Positions 36,526 through 47,071 are shown, counted from the first letter of the stretch. The stretch: DNA of 64,000 bases from Cryobacterium roopkundense (GCF_014200405.1 NZ_JACHBQ010000001.1:2790001-2854000), one strand, 5' to 3'. Notes: generated by a model from the letters alone, not told the origin. Translations and numbers: made by a program.

Positions 36526-37830
36526 ATGTCCGCCGTCCGCAGCCGTTTTGTCGTTCGCACCTTCGCGACGTTTGTGCTGTTCACGGTGCTCGCCGGCCAG
36601 TTCTGGCGCAATCTGGGCGGATGGTGGGGGTTCGGAGCCGTTGCGGCCCTCGTTGTCGTAGGCAGTGCGGTCGCACTCATCATGGAGAAGCCTGACTGGA
36701 AGTGGCGCCGGTTCCCCAAGGCGCTGATCCTGTTCATGCTTCTCGCCACACTGTCCATCCTGTGGTCGTTCTATCCGGGGGCGAGCGCTCTCGGCATCAC
36801 CCTGCAGTGGGGCACGACCCTGGCCGCCCTGTTCGTGGCGCTCGTGCTCAGCTGGGCGGAGCTGCTGCGCACGCTTTCCGCGGCGCTGCGCCTCGTCCTC
36901 GGCCTCTCTCTGCTCTTCGAGCTGTACGTGAGCGTTGTCGTGGGCCACGCCGTGCTGCCGTTCTTCGTGCACTACGACCTCGAGAAGATCCCTCTCGCGT
37001 TCTACTGGTCGCGCGGTCTGCTGCTTGACGGCGGGCCCATCGAGGGCATCGTCGCCAACCGCAACCTGCTCGGTTTTCTCGCCCTGATCGCCGTGATCGT
37101 CTTCGCCGTGCAACTCGCGGCGAAGACAGTGCGCCGCGGCTGGGGCATGTTCTGGCTGGTCGTGGCGGCAGCGACGCTTCTGCTCACCCGCTCCGCCACC
37201 GTCACGCTGTCGGCGATCGTGGTGCTCGTGGCGCTCGGGTTCGCGCTCTGGGCCCGAAGCGTGCACCACCAGGCCAGGCGGCCGGTGTACCTGACGGCCG
37301 CGGCATCCGTTGTGGTGGCCGTCGGTGGCCTGGTGGCGTTCTTCCCCCTGCTGCTGCAGGCGTTCGGCAAGAGCGACGACCTCACCGGCCGCTTCGACAT
37401 TTGGGCGAGCGTCTCAGAGCTGGCCAGCCAGCGTCCCGCGTTCGGCTGGGGCTGGGTGAGCTACTGGGTGCCATGGGTGGAACCGTTCAACGACCTCGCC
37501 GTGCGCAGGGGCGTCACCTACCTGCAGGCGCACAACGCGTGGCTCGACGTGTGGCTGCAACTCGGCATCGTGGGCCTCGTGCTGTTCATCGCGCTGGTGT
37601 CAGCCACCCTGTGGCGGTCGTGGTTTCTTGCGATCGACCGCCCGCGGCTGGGCGTGGCCGACACGGCGCCGTATGCGGCATCCGCTCTCCTGCCCCTACT
37701 GATCATGGTGGCGCTGCTCGCGCAGAGCCTCGCCGAGAGTCGGCTGCTCGTGGAGTACGGCTGGCTGCTGCTCGTGGCGATGGCGGTCATGACGAAGCGG
37801 CAGCAGGGTACGCCCTCGCCCATGCCGTAA
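36526..37830 (+). CDS. O-antigen ligase-like membrane protein (copy 1)
   Basis: A 434-residue polytopic protein with about 10-11 helices. The large extracytoplasmic loop (about 290-345) carries FGKSDDLTGRFDIWASVSE, FGWGWVSYW and LQAHNAWLDVWLQLGIVG, a WaaL/Wzy-type signature with the His and Asn of HNAWLD. It would join polysaccharide to a lipid or cell-wall acceptor, or polymerise repeats. The next gene, 12 bp away, is a paralogue. Confidence 0.85.
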   Translation: MSAVRSRFVVRTFATFVLFTVLAGQFWRNLGGWWGFGAVAALVVVGSAVALIMEKPDWKWRRFPKALILFMLLATLSILWSFYPGASALGITLQWGTTLAALFVALVLSWAELLRTLSAALRLVLGLSLLFELYVSVVVGHAVLPFFVHYDLEKIPLAFYWSRGLLLDGGPIEGIVANRNLLGFLALIAVIVFAVQLAAKTVRRGWGMFWLVVAAATLLLTRSATVTLSAIVVLVALGFALWARSVHHQARRPVYLTAAASVVVAVGGLVAFFPLLLQAFGKSDDLTGRFDIWASVSELASQRPAFGWGWVSYWVPWVEPFNDLAVRRGVTYLQAHNAWLDVWLQLGIVGLVLFIALVSATLWRSWFLAIDRPRLGVADTAPYAASALLPLLIMVALLAQSLAESRLLVEYGWLLLVAMAVMTKRQQGTPSPMP

Positions 37831-37842
37831 CTTGGTAAGTCC

Positions 37843-39138
37843 ATGATTCCCCGCGACACTCCCCCCGTGCTCCCTGAGGCGATCAAGCGCGTGCTGGCGT
37901 CGCCGAAGTTCGCCGCGTCGATCACCCTCGTGATTCTTGCCGTGGCGTTCGGCACGCACCTGCTGCGCAGCATGATGGGCTGGGCCGGGCTGCTGGGCGT
38001 CGTGGTGGGGCTGGTACTTCTGGCCACGCTCTCGCTCATCGCCCGTCGCCCGATCGTGGAGTGGCACGGGCTGCTGCCCATTTCGATCATTATTTTCGTG
38101 GGCTGGTGCGCGCTCTCCATGGTGTGGAGCGACTACACCACGGTCACGCTCGCTGGGGTGGCCTACCAGGTGGCGTTCGGGTTTCTGGCCATCTATGTGG
38201 CGCTCGTGCGGGACACGTTCCAGGTGGTGCGGGCCACTGGCGACGTGCTGCGGGTGCTGCTCGGGCTCTCGATCGCCCTCGAGGTGCTCTCGGGCATTCT
38301 GCTCGACCTGCCCATCGCGTTTCTGAAGATCTCCGGAAGCATCGCCGAGCTCGGGCCCATCCAGGGCGTGTTCGGCAGCCGCAACGTGCTCGGCCTCGTC
38401 GCCCTCATCGCCGTGATCACGTTCGCGGTGGAGCTGCGGGCCCGGTCGATTCCCCGCGGCCGCGGCATCGCCTCGCTCTGGCTCGCCGTCGTGTGTCTGC
38501 TGTTCACGCGCTCCCCCGTGATCGTGGTCACTGGCCTCGTGGTGCTCGTGGCGGCCTACGCCCTCACGCTGCTGCGCCGCACCCCGGTGGCCACACGCTG
38601 GCGCCTACAGCTCGCCCTGCTGGGGCTCTCGCTCGTGACCCTCGTGGCCGCCTGGTTCGGCCGCGGCACCCTCATCACGCAGCTCAACGCCGGCAGCGAG
38701 TTCGAGGTGCGCTACACGCTGTGGACCGAGATGTGGCGGCTCACCCAGCTGCACCCGCTGGAAGGCTGGGGTTGGGCGGGCATCTGGCCCACCAGCGCCA
38801 CGCCGTACGGTTGGCTCGACTTCACCACCGGCACGACGCAGACCTCAGGCCTGAACGCCTTCCTCGACGTGTACTTCCAGGTGGGACTCATCGGCTTCCT
38901 GGCCTTCGTGGTGCTGCTGGCGCTCGCGTTCGTGCGCTCCTGGCTGCTCGCCTCCAACAAGCGCTCCCTCGTGTACATGTGGCCCGCGCTCATACTCGTG
39001 GTGCTGCTCGTCACCAGCGCCGCCGAGAGCACCATCCTCGTGGAGTTCGGCTGGCTACTGCTCTGCATCTGCTCGGTGAAGGCCGCGCAGGGCCTGAGCT
39101 GGCGCAGTGCGCTCGCCTACAAGCCCGGCGCGCCCTGA
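37843..39138 (+). CDS. O-antigen ligase-like membrane protein (copy 2)
   Basis: This 431-residue paralogue of the upstream gene has the same order of helices and loop. The loop differs: NAGSEFEVRYTLWTEMWRL, LEGWGWAGIW and TSGLNAFLDVYFQVGLIG, so the His of the HNAWLD motif is replaced (LNAFLD). The two are likely products of tandem duplication and may take different acceptors or work as a pair. Confidence 0.85.
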   Translation: MIPRDTPPVLPEAIKRVLASPKFAASITLVILAVAFGTHLLRSMMGWAGLLGVVVGLVLLATLSLIARRPIVEWHGLLPISIIIFVGWCALSMVWSDYTTVTLAGVAYQVAFGFLAIYVALVRDTFQVVRATGDVLRVLLGLSIALEVLSGILLDLPIAFLKISGSIAELGPIQGVFGSRNVLGLVALIAVITFAVELRARSIPRGRGIASLWLAVVCLLFTRSPVIVVTGLVVLVAAYALTLLRRTPVATRWRLQLALLGLSLVTLVAAWFGRGTLITQLNAGSEFEVRYTLWTEMWRLTQLHPLEGWGWAGIWPTSATPYGWLDFTTGTTQTSGLNAFLDVYFQVGLIGFLAFVVLLALAFVRSWLLASNKRSLVYMWPALILVVLLVTSAAESTILVEFGWLLLCICSVKAAQGLSWRSALAYKPGAP

Positions 39139-39214
39139 GCCCTCTCAGGCCCGGCAGCCCATACCGCGGCGGGCACGCTCACGCGGACTCCGTGTCCGTT
39201 GACCAGGACCCACC

Positions 39215-40396
39215 CTACGCAGGGAAGCGGGCGACGGCGCGGGCGGCCATGTCACGGAGTTGTGCGCGCACCTCGTCCTCGCTACCGATCGCCACCTTTT
39301 CGGCACTGAACTCCACCCAGTTGCCCTCGATCACGGCATCCAGCGTGCAGAACCCGGAGTAGACGTGGCATCCGAAGGTTGCTCGCGAAACTCCAGCAAT
39401 ATCGGCAACCTCCTGAACTGCATCGCCGGCGGTCATCAAAACCGCGGATCGGTCGAAGGCCCACTCGCCACCGGGAAGAGCGGTGATGTAGAGGGGCCAC
39501 GTTTGGCCTGTGCTTTCCGGCACCCACATGCACCGTTCTACCCCGACGCTCGTCCACGCCGCATTCTCGATTCCCCACCCGTCGCCATCGTTATCACCGC
39601 CGATGATGATTTCGCCGGTTGCGCCAAAAAGGGCCCTAAATTCTTCCGCCGTCGCATAAACCGTGCAGTCAGCGGGAAGCGCACCTGTCGTAGCGGGCGC
39701 AGTCCACGCCGGTGTGGGCGACGGAGCATCCGTGATCTTCCTGACGATGTCGGAAATGAGCGGGGAAACGTGTTCGGCAACTGCTTGATTGCTCAGGCTC
39801 GCATCAACATTGATGCCCTGCGCGGCAATGGCAATCCAGGCGCCATTGGCGAACACATCCACCGAGCACGCCGATTCGGTGCCGCGACCCAGGCAGGCAA
39901 CAGCGGAGGCGTCCCCATAGGCAGCATCGGTCCCTGACACGACCTCTGGGTTGCTTTCCTCGTAGATCGCCCACTGGCTGAAGCTGTCAGGCAGAACCTG
40001 AACGCTCACGGAGCTATCGCCAACGCTGCCCAAACAGGAGACGCCCCCGAACTGAGTCACGGCATACCCCAGTGGTGTCGCAGAAGTCCGATTCGTCATC
40101 AACTCGGTCGTCACCATACCTGCGCTAATGGCGCTTGCGACCAAGTCAGTCGGAAGCACATGGTCGCACGTTAGCCCGATCCGAGATGTGGGAGCCGAGG
40201 GCGAGGCGGCGGACCCGGTAGCACTCGTTGGGGTGGGTGCAACACCCGTTGGAACGGCCGCAGGCGCGGATGCGCACGCAGCCAATAAGGCGGCTACCGC
40301 AGCCACGACTAGAAGCGTCAGGCCTCGCGGGTATTTTCCCCAAACAGCGCTGCTGCGGTGCCGCGCCACGTTGGGTCCCAAATTTTTACCGTTCAT
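39215..40396 (-). CDS. secreted lipoprotein, DUF3558-like
   Basis: This 393-residue lipoprotein has a long basic N-terminus, a hydrophobic segment and lipobox LAAC (Cys about residue 41). A Pro/Thr/Ser linker precedes two Cys-containing halves (TCDHVLP; CMWVPE and FGCHVYSGFCTL), which look like two copies of one disulfide-stabilised fold. Beta-rich proteins of this type (DUF3558-like) are common in Actinobacteria with unknown function. GGGGGAAGAG precedes the start. Related protein 40743-41447 lies upstream in the same direction. Confidence 0.8.
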   Translation of the reverse strand: MNGKNLGPNVARHRSSAVWGKYPRGLTLLVVAAVAALLAACASAPAAVPTGVAPTPTSATGSAASPSAPTSRIGLTCDHVLPTDLVASAISAGMVTTELMTNRTSATPLGYAVTQFGGVSCLGSVGDSSVSVQVLPDSFSQWAIYEESNPEVVSGTDAAYGDASAVACLGRGTESACSVDVFANGAWIAIAAQGINVDASLSNQAVAEHVSPLISDIVRKITDAPSPTPAWTAPATTGALPADCTVYATAEEFRALFGATGEIIIGGDNDGDGWGIENAAWTSVGVERCMWVPESTGQTWPLYITALPGGEWAFDRSAVLMTAGDAVQEVADIAGVSRATFGCHVYSGFCTLDAVIEGNWVEFSAEKVAIGSEDEVRAQLRDMAARAVARFPA

Positions 40397-40525
40397 TTTC
40401 TCTTCCCCCCAGAGTTACTACATAACCTGTGCCACGGGGCGCACGCGTTTCGGCCTAAGCACGTCACGGCACATCGCTTCACAGCGGCAAATAAATATCC
40501 TGCGATACCGGGCCCGGGATTCCGA

Positions 40526-40690
40526 CTAGCCGTTGCCGAAAATCAGCACGGTCGCGACGAGAGCCACGACCACGAGAACAAAGGCCAGTCCGCCCACGAT
40601 GATGCCCACCCGCAACTTGCGGCGCCGGGCCTCGTCCGTGGAGCGTGCCGGGTCGGCGGCACCCCTGTTCCTGTCAATTCCAGCGGTCAT
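40526..40690 (-). CDS. 54-residue small membrane protein
   Basis: The minus-strand frame starts MTAGIDRNRGAADPARS, has a basic stretch ARRRKLRVG and a single helix IIVGGLAFVLVVVALVATVL, and ends IFGNG. GAGGAG lies 7 nt before the ATG, so translation is credible. It sits between two lipoprotein-like genes of the same strand and may form part of that unit. No family recognised. Confidence 0.7.
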   Translation of the reverse strand: MTAGIDRNRGAADPARSTDEARRRKLRVGIIVGGLAFVLVVVALVATVLIFGNG

Positions 40691-40742
40691 GCCGACTCCT
40701 CACGTCACCTTCAAGGGTAAACGACTCCCGCAACGGATGGCA

Positions 40743-41447
40743 CTACTGGCTGCCCCAGAGGTTAGCTACAACGTTCTCGGTGTAATTCGCGGGAGCAAAG
40801 TTCACGTATTTGGTGGCAAGCCAGAGGCTGTCTCGCAGGAAATGCGATTCGCCCCAGATATCCCCGTCGTTCGAACCGGACATCACGCATCGCAGCCCGG
40901 CGAGTTCGCCGTAGCAATTGGCGCCCACGGCCCGCAGCCGAGCTTCAATGGTCACGCTGACCTCGGGTGAAACGGATGCGACATCGGTTGACAGCCCGAC
41001 CCCGGACCCGCCGTTGGCCGAAGCCCAATCACATTCCAGAGGCTCAGCGGCGGCCATCACGCCCTGCAACTCCTGATCGTCGGTGCCCGCCAGCTGGCCG
41101 TCGCCAGCCCCCCTCGACCATTCCGGGTTCAAAACCAACTCGCCGAAGACCGGAAGCATCGCCGGGTCGTAAAGTGCACTGCAGCCCATCGGCATCTGGA
41201 CGGCTTCCTCGGCTGCCGCCGTTTGGCTGGCACTCGGCGTAGACGACGGCACCGCTGCGGCCGACGCGGTCGGCGTCGAACTCGCTGAGGGCGAGACCCC
41301 TGATTCTCCCGCCCTGGCTAGCATCTGAGCCGCGACAACGGCAACTACTAGTGATACGGCGGCTCCCGCGAGCCACCAGCGGAGACCCTTGTTTCTCCCC
41401 GAAGGCGGCACACTACCCACGCCCCTGGCTGAATTCCCTGCGCTCAT
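40743..41447 (-). CDS. membrane-anchored secreted protein, DUF3558-like
   Basis: A 234-residue protein with one N-terminal helix (LRWWLAGAAVSLVVAVVAA), a Ser/Thr/Pro-rich linker and an extracytoplasmic domain. Cys residues occur in MGCSALYDP, LECDWAS, ANCYGEL and LRCVMSGS, so about two disulfides are likely. It resembles one half of the lipoprotein at 39215-40396. GGGGGAG lies before the ATG. Function is unknown. Confidence 0.78.
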   Translation of the reverse strand: MSAGNSARGVGSVPPSGRNKGLRWWLAGAAVSLVVAVVAAQMLARAGESGVSPSASSTPTASAAAVPSSTPSASQTAAAEEAVQMPMGCSALYDPAMLPVFGELVLNPEWSRGAGDGQLAGTDDQELQGVMAAAEPLECDWASANGGSGVGLSTDVASVSPEVSVTIEARLRAVGANCYGELAGLRCVMSGSNDGDIWGESHFLRDSLWLATKYVNFAPANYTENVVANLWGSQ

Positions 41448-41528
41448 TTCTGCTCCCCCAAGTTTGTGCCCAGCCTATAGCTGACCAGAAACCGGCGAGG
41501 CACGTTCCGGCCGAACGAAATCGAAGCG

Positions 41529-42518
41529 TTACTGGCGGATGGTGTCGGCGTGGTCGCGGTACCACTCAACTGTGGAGCGCAGGCCGGCCGTCAGGTCGAT
41601 CTGGGCGGTCCAGCCGGCCTCGGCGAGCTTGGAGACATCGAGGAGCTTCTGCGGAGTGCCGTCGGGCTTGTCGGTGTCCCACTCGGTCGTACCGGTGAAC
41701 CCCACCACCTGGGCGATCGTGTCCGCAATCTCCCGAATGGTCACGTCACGCCCGGTACCCACGTTCACCTGCTCGGGTCCGTCGTAGTGCTCCAGCAGGT
41801 GCAGGCACGCCTCGGCCATGTCGTCCACGTGCAAGAACTCACGCCGCGGAGTGCCGGTGCCCCAGTTCGTCACCGAGCTCGCGCCATTCTTCGCGGCCTC
41901 GTCGTACCGGCGAATCAACGCCGGCAACACATGCGACCCGGCGGGCGAGAAGTTATCGCCCGGGCCGTACAGGTTCGTGGGCATCGCCGAGATCCACGGC
42001 AACCCGTACTGACGCCTCACCGCCTGAATCTGCAAAATCCCGGCGATCTTCGCGATCGCGTACGCGTCGTTTGTGGGCTCGAGGTGCCCGGTGAGCAGCG
42101 AATCCTCCCGAATCGGCTGCGCCGCAAGCCGCGGATAAATGCAACTCGACCCGAGGAACAACAGTCTCTCCACGCCGTACTTCAGCGCCGCGTCGAGCAC
42201 GTTCACCTGAATGCGCAGGTTGTCACTCAGAAAATCCACCGGATAGGTGTCGTTGGCGAGGATGCCGCCCACCTTCGCCGCGGCCAGCACCACGTAGCGC
42301 GGCGTCGTCTCGGCGAAGAATGCGAACACCGCGTCGCGGTCCTTCAAATCCAGCTCCGCCGATGACCGGCCGACCAGATCGGTGAACCCTTCGGCCTGCA
42401 GGCGCCGCCAAATAGCGGACCCCACCAGGCCACGGTGCCCGGCCACGTAAAACGTGCCGGTGCGCTCGAGCGGGCCGGACGTGAAGTCCACCTGATCGCG
42501 GGCGTCGATGACAGTCAT
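41529..42518 (-). CDS. fcl: GDP-L-fucose synthase
   Basis: This 329-residue dual-function epimerase-reductase turns GDP-4-keto-6-deoxymannose into GDP-L-fucose with NADPH. Family marks are YVAGHRGLVGSAIWRRL, AAAKVGGILAND, LLFLGSSCIYPRLAAQPI, DAYAIAKIAGILQIQA, and MPTNLYGPGDNF. It starts only 2 bp after the gmd stop codon, so both are one operon. Start at MTVIDARDQ; upstream residues in the open frame overlap gmd. Confidence 0.94.
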   Translation of the reverse strand: MTVIDARDQVDFTSGPLERTGTFYVAGHRGLVGSAIWRRLQAEGFTDLVGRSSAELDLKDRDAVFAFFAETTPRYVVLAAAKVGGILANDTYPVDFLSDNLRIQVNVLDAALKYGVERLLFLGSSCIYPRLAAQPIREDSLLTGHLEPTNDAYAIAKIAGILQIQAVRRQYGLPWISAMPTNLYGPGDNFSPAGSHVLPALIRRYDEAAKNGASSVTNWGTGTPRREFLHVDDMAEACLHLLEHYDGPEQVNVGTGRDVTIREIADTIAQVVGFTGTTEWDTDKPDGTPQKLLDVSKLAEAGWTAQIDLTAGLRSTVEWYRDHADTIRQ

Positions 42519-42520
42519 GG

Positions 42521-43552
42521 TTACTTGGTGCCCCAGCTCGCGAGCTTGACCTCGTCGATCCACCGACCACCGGCGTGCCCGAGCGCGGTGATATCAGCGT
42601 CGACCATGATGCGCGCCAACTCGGCGGTGTCCACGGTGGCCTTCCAGCCGAGCTTCGCCTCCGCCTTGGACGCGTCGCCGACCAGGGCGTCCACCTCGGT
42701 GGGGCGCAGGTACCGCTCGTCAAAACGCACGTGCTCCTCCCACTCCAAGCCCGCATGCTCGAACGCCGTCTGCACGAAATCCCGCACCGTGAAGTTACCG
42801 CCGGTGGCCAGCACGAAGTCCTCAGGCTCATCCACCTGCAGCATGCGCCACATACCCTCCACATACTCCGCCGCGTAACCCCAGTCCCGAACCGAATCGA
42901 GGTTACCGAGGTACACGTGGTCCTGTTTGCCGGCCTTGATCGCCGCGACAGCGCGGGTGATCTTGCGCGTCACAAACGTCTCGCCTCGACGCGGCGACTC
43001 GTGGTTGAACAAAATACCGTTCACGGCGAACATGCCGTACGCCTCGCGGTAGTTCTTCGTGATCCAGTAGCTGTACACCTTCGCGGCCCCATACGGCGAG
43101 CGCGGGTAGAACGGCGTGTCCTCGTTCTGCGGCGGCGGCGTCGCCCCGAACATCTCCGAACTCGACGCCTGATAGAAGCGGCAGTGAATGCCCGACATCC
43201 GAACCGCCTCCAGCAGACGAATCGAGCCCATGCCCGTCGTGTCAGCGGTGTGCTCCGGCTCATCGAACGACACCCGCACGTGAGACTGCGCGGCCAGGTT
43301 GTAGACCTCGTCGGGCTTGATCTCCGCGAGCAACGTCGACAGGCGTGAACCGTCGCTCAGGTCGCCGTAGTGCAGGAACAGCTTCGCTGTCGTGTCATGC
43401 GGATCGACATAGAGGTGATCGATACGCGACGTATTGAACGTCGACGCACGACGAATCAAACCGTGAACCTCGTAACCCTTACCGAGCAACAATTCGGCGA
43501 GGTACGAACCGTCTTGTCCGGTGATCCCGGTAATAAAAGCACGCTTGGCCAT
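42521..43552 (-). CDS. gmd: GDP-mannose 4,6-dehydratase
   Basis: This 343-residue SDR enzyme makes GDP-4-keto-6-deoxymannose from GDP-mannose. It has [34 protein letters not shown], the catalytic Thr/Ser-Glu region [30 protein letters not shown] and [19 protein letters not shown]. It is the first gene of the GDP-fucose operon and opens the polysaccharide locus; manA at 31.8 kb could feed its precursor. Confidence 0.96.
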   Translation of the reverse strand: MAKRAFITGITGQDGSYLAELLLGKGYEVHGLIRRASTFNTSRIDHLYVDPHDTTAKLFLHYGDLSDGSRLSTLLAEIKPDEVYNLAAQSHVRVSFDEPEHTADTTGMGSIRLLEAVRMSGIHCRFYQASSSEMFGATPPPQNEDTPFYPRSPYGAAKVYSYWITKNYREAYGMFAVNGILFNHESPRRGETFVTRKITRAVAAIKAGKQDHVYLGNLDSVRDWGYAAEYVEGMWRMLQVDEPEDFVLATGGNFTVRDFVQTAFEHAGLEWEEHVRFDERYLRPTEVDALVGDASKAEAKLGWKATVDTAELARIMVDADITALGHAGGRWIDEVKLASWGTK

Positions 43553-43733
43553 GGAGTTCCCTACTGTGTGGCTGGAAGATCTCGGCAGCACAGGCGGTCC
43601 TCCGCTGTGGCCAAACCCTCGCCCATAGAGCTTACCGACCAATCGCGGTAGCGGCTCCCAGCCGCGGGTGACGACACTCTCCGTCCGCGTCAGCCGTCAG
43701 TCTCCTCGGCGAGTTCCCCCTCCCCGTGGTGAA

Positions 43734-44825
43734 CTATGCAATCTTCCGCTCGTGCGCGGCCCGGTAGGCCTGAACGTGAGCGTCGCGGCATGTGTCCCAG
43801 GTGAATTTCTTCACCTGCAGCAGGCCCTTCTGGGTGAGCTCTTCTCGGCGAGCAACAGCTGCGAGGATTCCCGCCGCGATGGACTCGGGGTTGTGGGGAT
43901 CGAACTGAACGGCAGCATCACCGACGACCTCCGGAAGCGAACCGGCGTTGGATGCCGCGACCGGGCATCCCGAGGCCATCGCCTCGAGGGGCGGCAGTCC
44001 GAAGCCCTCGTAGAGGCTGGGAAACACGAGCGCAGAGGCCGTTTGGTAGAGGCGAAGGAGCTCCTCCTGCGGTACCAGCCCACGGCGGTCAACCCAGCCG
44101 GGAAGTTCCCCCAAGTTCTCAAGTCCGCCGCCAGTGAGAACGAGCCGAAGGTCGGGCAGGTCCCGGCGAGCAAGCGTCATGGCTTCAATCAGGCGCGCAT
44201 GGTTCTTGTGGGGCCAGCCACGGGCCGGGTACAGCACGAAGTTCTCCCGCAGGCCGAGGTTGGGCGTATAGCGAGCAGCATCGACACCGAGGTAGGCGAC
44301 GTGGACTCGCTCGGGGTCGAGCCCCAGGCTGTTTATCAGGCGCGACTTAGTGAAATGGCTGATCGTGATCACGGCATCTGCCTTGGCCGCGAACCCCTCG
44401 TAGAAGAGGCGGCGGTAAAGCAGTTCCGCTGAGCTGAACATGTGAGGGAGCTCAAGATGCTGCACGTCGTGGAGTGTTTGAACGGATGCCTGTGAGCCCC
44501 GCGGCGTGGGTGCCGGCACCGTGAACGGGAAATGCACGACGTCGGCACCGGCCATACTACGCCGGATCGAGGAGGATCGGGCGATGATCCGCGAGAGGCC
44601 GGTGAGTCGCTCGCGGGTGCTCGCACCGACGCTGAGGTTCTCGATGACACGTTCGGGGATCCCCGCACTGAACCCGCGAGCCGATGCAGGCACGAATGCC
44701 TTCGCATCGACGGCGTCTGTGAGGGCAAGCTGCTCGGTGAGCGCCCGGGCGTATGTTTCGCTCCCGCCCATGCCCCCGCGCACGAGGGTTGCCATAGACA
44801 GCGCAACGCGCAACGGTTCGTTCAT
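43734..44825 (-). CDS. family 4 glycosyltransferase
   Basis: A 363-residue GT-B enzyme. The N-terminal glycine-rich loop is [13 protein letters not shown]. The C-terminal donor domain has [46 protein letters not shown] (the E-x7-E element) and [19 protein letters not shown]. It resembles mannosyl- or fucosyl-type transferases of O-antigen loci; the sugar is unknown. It lies 181 bp downstream of gmd in the same direction. Confidence 0.9.
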   Translation of the reverse strand: MNEPLRVALSMATLVRGGMGGSETYARALTEQLALTDAVDAKAFVPASARGFSAGIPERVIENLSVGASTRERLTGLSRIIARSSSIRRSMAGADVVHFPFTVPAPTPRGSQASVQTLHDVQHLELPHMFSSAELLYRRLFYEGFAAKADAVITISHFTKSRLINSLGLDPERVHVAYLGVDAARYTPNLGLRENFVLYPARGWPHKNHARLIEAMTLARRDLPDLRLVLTGGGLENLGELPGWVDRRGLVPQEELLRLYQTASALVFPSLYEGFGLPPLEAMASGCPVAASNAGSLPEVVGDAAVQFDPHNPESIAAGILAAVARREELTQKGLLQVKKFTWDTCRDAHVQAYRAAHERKIA

Positions 44826-44902
44826 ATAGTTCACTCCACGATTTCGGCAGGTTGGGGAACAGAACGGATCACGGCGAAAGTCGAGCTTACGCAGCCGGAT
44901 CC

Positions 44903-45673
44903 TCAGGCTTGGGCGCTCACCCGCCGTGCAGCGAACGACGATGCCCAGCGAATCGGGTAGTTCCAAATGGGACTCAGGGGGCGCAGCGGAACCGGAAGGT
45001 GACGGCGCTTCACTGCTTCGGACTCAAGGCTGGAACTCAAACGGTTGGCCACTGTGAGCGAGTCGGGGTGCCAGCGAAAAGCGGAAACCGGGACACGAGT
45101 CGAGATGAATTTGCCGTGGCTGCGGAGCTTCAGGAAGGCGTCCAGGTCCATGGCGTATTTGAGTGTGACATCGAATCCACCGATCGCTTGCAGGGCGTCG
45201 AGGCGAATCATAGTGCCGGGGTGGGGAATGAGGTCCGGGCCCCACGCCAGGAGAAATGTGGCGAGCGGACCTGCGTTGCTGAGGGCAAGTTTCTTTCCGG
45301 TGGGGTCGATGTACTCGCAGCCGCCGAAGGCCAACACTGCGGCAGGGTCTTGGTCGAGCATCGCCTGCAACCGCTTGAGGCCCCCCGGGCGAAACAGATC
45401 ATCGTCACCAATCCAGGCATAATAGCGTTCGGTCGTACGCGCCGCGAGGCCGCAGTTGATGGCGGCGGAGATGCCAGTCTTCGGGTCGTCAATGACGACT
45501 GCCCCGTACTCGGCAGCCATCGCCCTGGCCTCGGTCGCCCCTGCTGGGGCGACCAAGGCGAGCGTGAGGGCAACGTCGTTGCGCTGGTGATTGATGGCCT
45601 CCAGAGTTTCCCGAAGGCTGTCGATTCTGTCGCCGAGTGTCGGGAGGACGACGAGGATGTTTGAACTGCTCAT
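44903..45673 (-). CDS. family 2 glycosyltransferase
   Basis: This 256-residue GT2 has the N-terminal SNILVVLPTLGDRIDSLRETL, the acidic element YAWIGDDDLFRPGGL and the aglycone region KYAMDLDAFLKLRSHG. There are no membrane segments. It belongs to the minus-strand run of the polysaccharide locus. Sugar and acceptor unknown. Confidence 0.88.
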   Translation of the reverse strand: MSSSNILVVLPTLGDRIDSLRETLEAINHQRNDVALTLALVAPAGATEARAMAAEYGAVVIDDPKTGISAAINCGLAARTTERYYAWIGDDDLFRPGGLKRLQAMLDQDPAAVLAFGGCEYIDPTGKKLALSNAGPLATFLLAWGPDLIPHPGTMIRLDALQAIGGFDVTLKYAMDLDAFLKLRSHGKFISTRVPVSAFRWHPDSLTVANRLSSSLESEAVKRRHLPVPLRPLSPIWNYPIRWASSFAARRVSAQA

Positions 45674-45796
45674 GAGCTTGCGGAAGCCGCGTGCCTTTCA
45701 CGTGTAGTGGTGTGGATAACATCGCGCCGGTCCGACAATAGTGGAGGCGAGCGCCAATGCGCAGGAGTGAGGTAAGAACGAGTCTATCGAGCGTGC

Positions 45797-47071
45797 TTAC
45801 GGGTGCGCGGACGGCTCATGGGAGCGGGGCGACAGTGCCAGGTAGATGCCGTGGATCAGCAATCCGGCCACGGGGCCGGCAACCAGGGCCAGACATGTGC
45901 GCTGCGTGAAGTCGAGCGGCATGAGTAACGCCACGAGGGTGACAGCGGCCGCGATGACCCAACCTGCGGTGTACACGAAATGCTGCGACCGGGCGAGCAC
46001 GGCCGGCGCGCTCACGCACAGGGCGCCCACGAGAGCCGAGGAGAACACCAGCACGGCAATGAACCACCCCTCAGGCTGGAGCTGCTCCGGGAAGAGGAAT
46101 CCGAACACGGCCGGCCCAATCAGCCAGCCGACGCCGGCCAGTACCGCCGCGGTTCCGAGGATGAGTGACTGAATGCTCAGGAACCGCTTCCAGAAGCTGT
46201 CGCCAATGTCGCGAAACATGATGAGGAAATAGCTCTGCAGCGACATCGCGACGATGATCAGGGGCGCGCGCGTCAAGGTGATCGTCAGAATGAAGAGCCC
46301 GAGTAACTCCGACGATTCCCCGGCCGACGTAAGGCCGAGCAGCAGGGGAAAGCCGCTGACCATGACGCCGGTGGATGCCGCTGCGACCATGGTCCGAGAC
46401 ACGTTCCAAGTGAGGGCCAGATAGCCCACGTCCAGCTGAGTGCGCCCGACAATGGCACGCCTGATGAACGGCCACAGGACGACCAGGGTGACAGGGAAGG
46501 GGATCGCCACGGCCCAGGCCAGGGCGACGACGTCATGGGTCCAGACGAGTACAACGCCCACGGCGACCAAGCGAAGAACCGCGTCTACGGCGATCATGAA
46601 CGCCACGGACACCCATTGCGAAGCGCCGTAAAGCGAGCCGGCCAAGACTGCGACCATGACGTATGCGGCGGCGCCGCAGGCCAGGGGCCAGACTAGATTC
46701 CAGCCGTCCGCGGGAAATACAGAAGCCACCCAGAGGGGGGCCGAACCGACGATGACGAGAAAAACAAGGAGGCCTGAAACCAGTCCGAAGTTGCGGGCAC
46801 GGCTCGCGCGACCTCCGGCAGCTGTCTCGATCGGCGTTGTCGCGCGCGTGACCTCCTGCTGTATTCCCCCGAGCGTGCCGACGACCAAATACAGAAACGA
46901 CCAAAAGGAGGCGAACACGGCGAAGCCTGCGAAGCCAATCTGGTTCGGCACGAGCCACGTAACGATATAGGAGGCGATTCCGGCTGTTGCCGTTGCCGCC
47001 ATGATCAGGACGAACCCGGACAGCTTCGCTCGTGGTCGCCGCGCGGTCTGGGGATTATTCACGGAATTCAT
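45797..47071 (-). CDS. polysaccharide flippase-like membrane protein
   Basis: A 424-residue protein with about 12 helices, resembling the MATE/Wzx-type exporters of lipid-linked repeat units. The start ATG (MNSVNNPQTAR) was chosen within a longer frame. If it is a Wzx, the locus holds both a flippase and an ABC permease (63.5 kb), which suggests two export routes or two glycans. Function is inferred from topology and context. Confidence 0.8.
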   Translation of the reverse strand: MNSVNNPQTARRPRAKLSGFVLIMAATATAGIASYIVTWLVPNQIGFAGFAVFASFWSFLYLVVGTLGGIQQEVTRATTPIETAAGGRASRARNFGLVSGLLVFLVIVGSAPLWVASVFPADGWNLVWPLACGAAAYVMVAVLAGSLYGASQWVSVAFMIAVDAVLRLVAVGVVLVWTHDVVALAWAVAIPFPVTLVVLWPFIRRAIVGRTQLDVGYLALTWNVSRTMVAAASTGVMVSGFPLLLGLTSAGESSELLGLFILTITLTRAPLIIVAMSLQSYFLIMFRDIGDSFWKRFLSIQSLILGTAAVLAGVGWLIGPAVFGFLFPEQLQPEGWFIAVLVFSSALVGALCVSAPAVLARSQHFVYTAGWVIAAAVTLVALLMPLDFTQRTCLALVAGPVAGLLIHGIYLALSPRSHEPSAHP

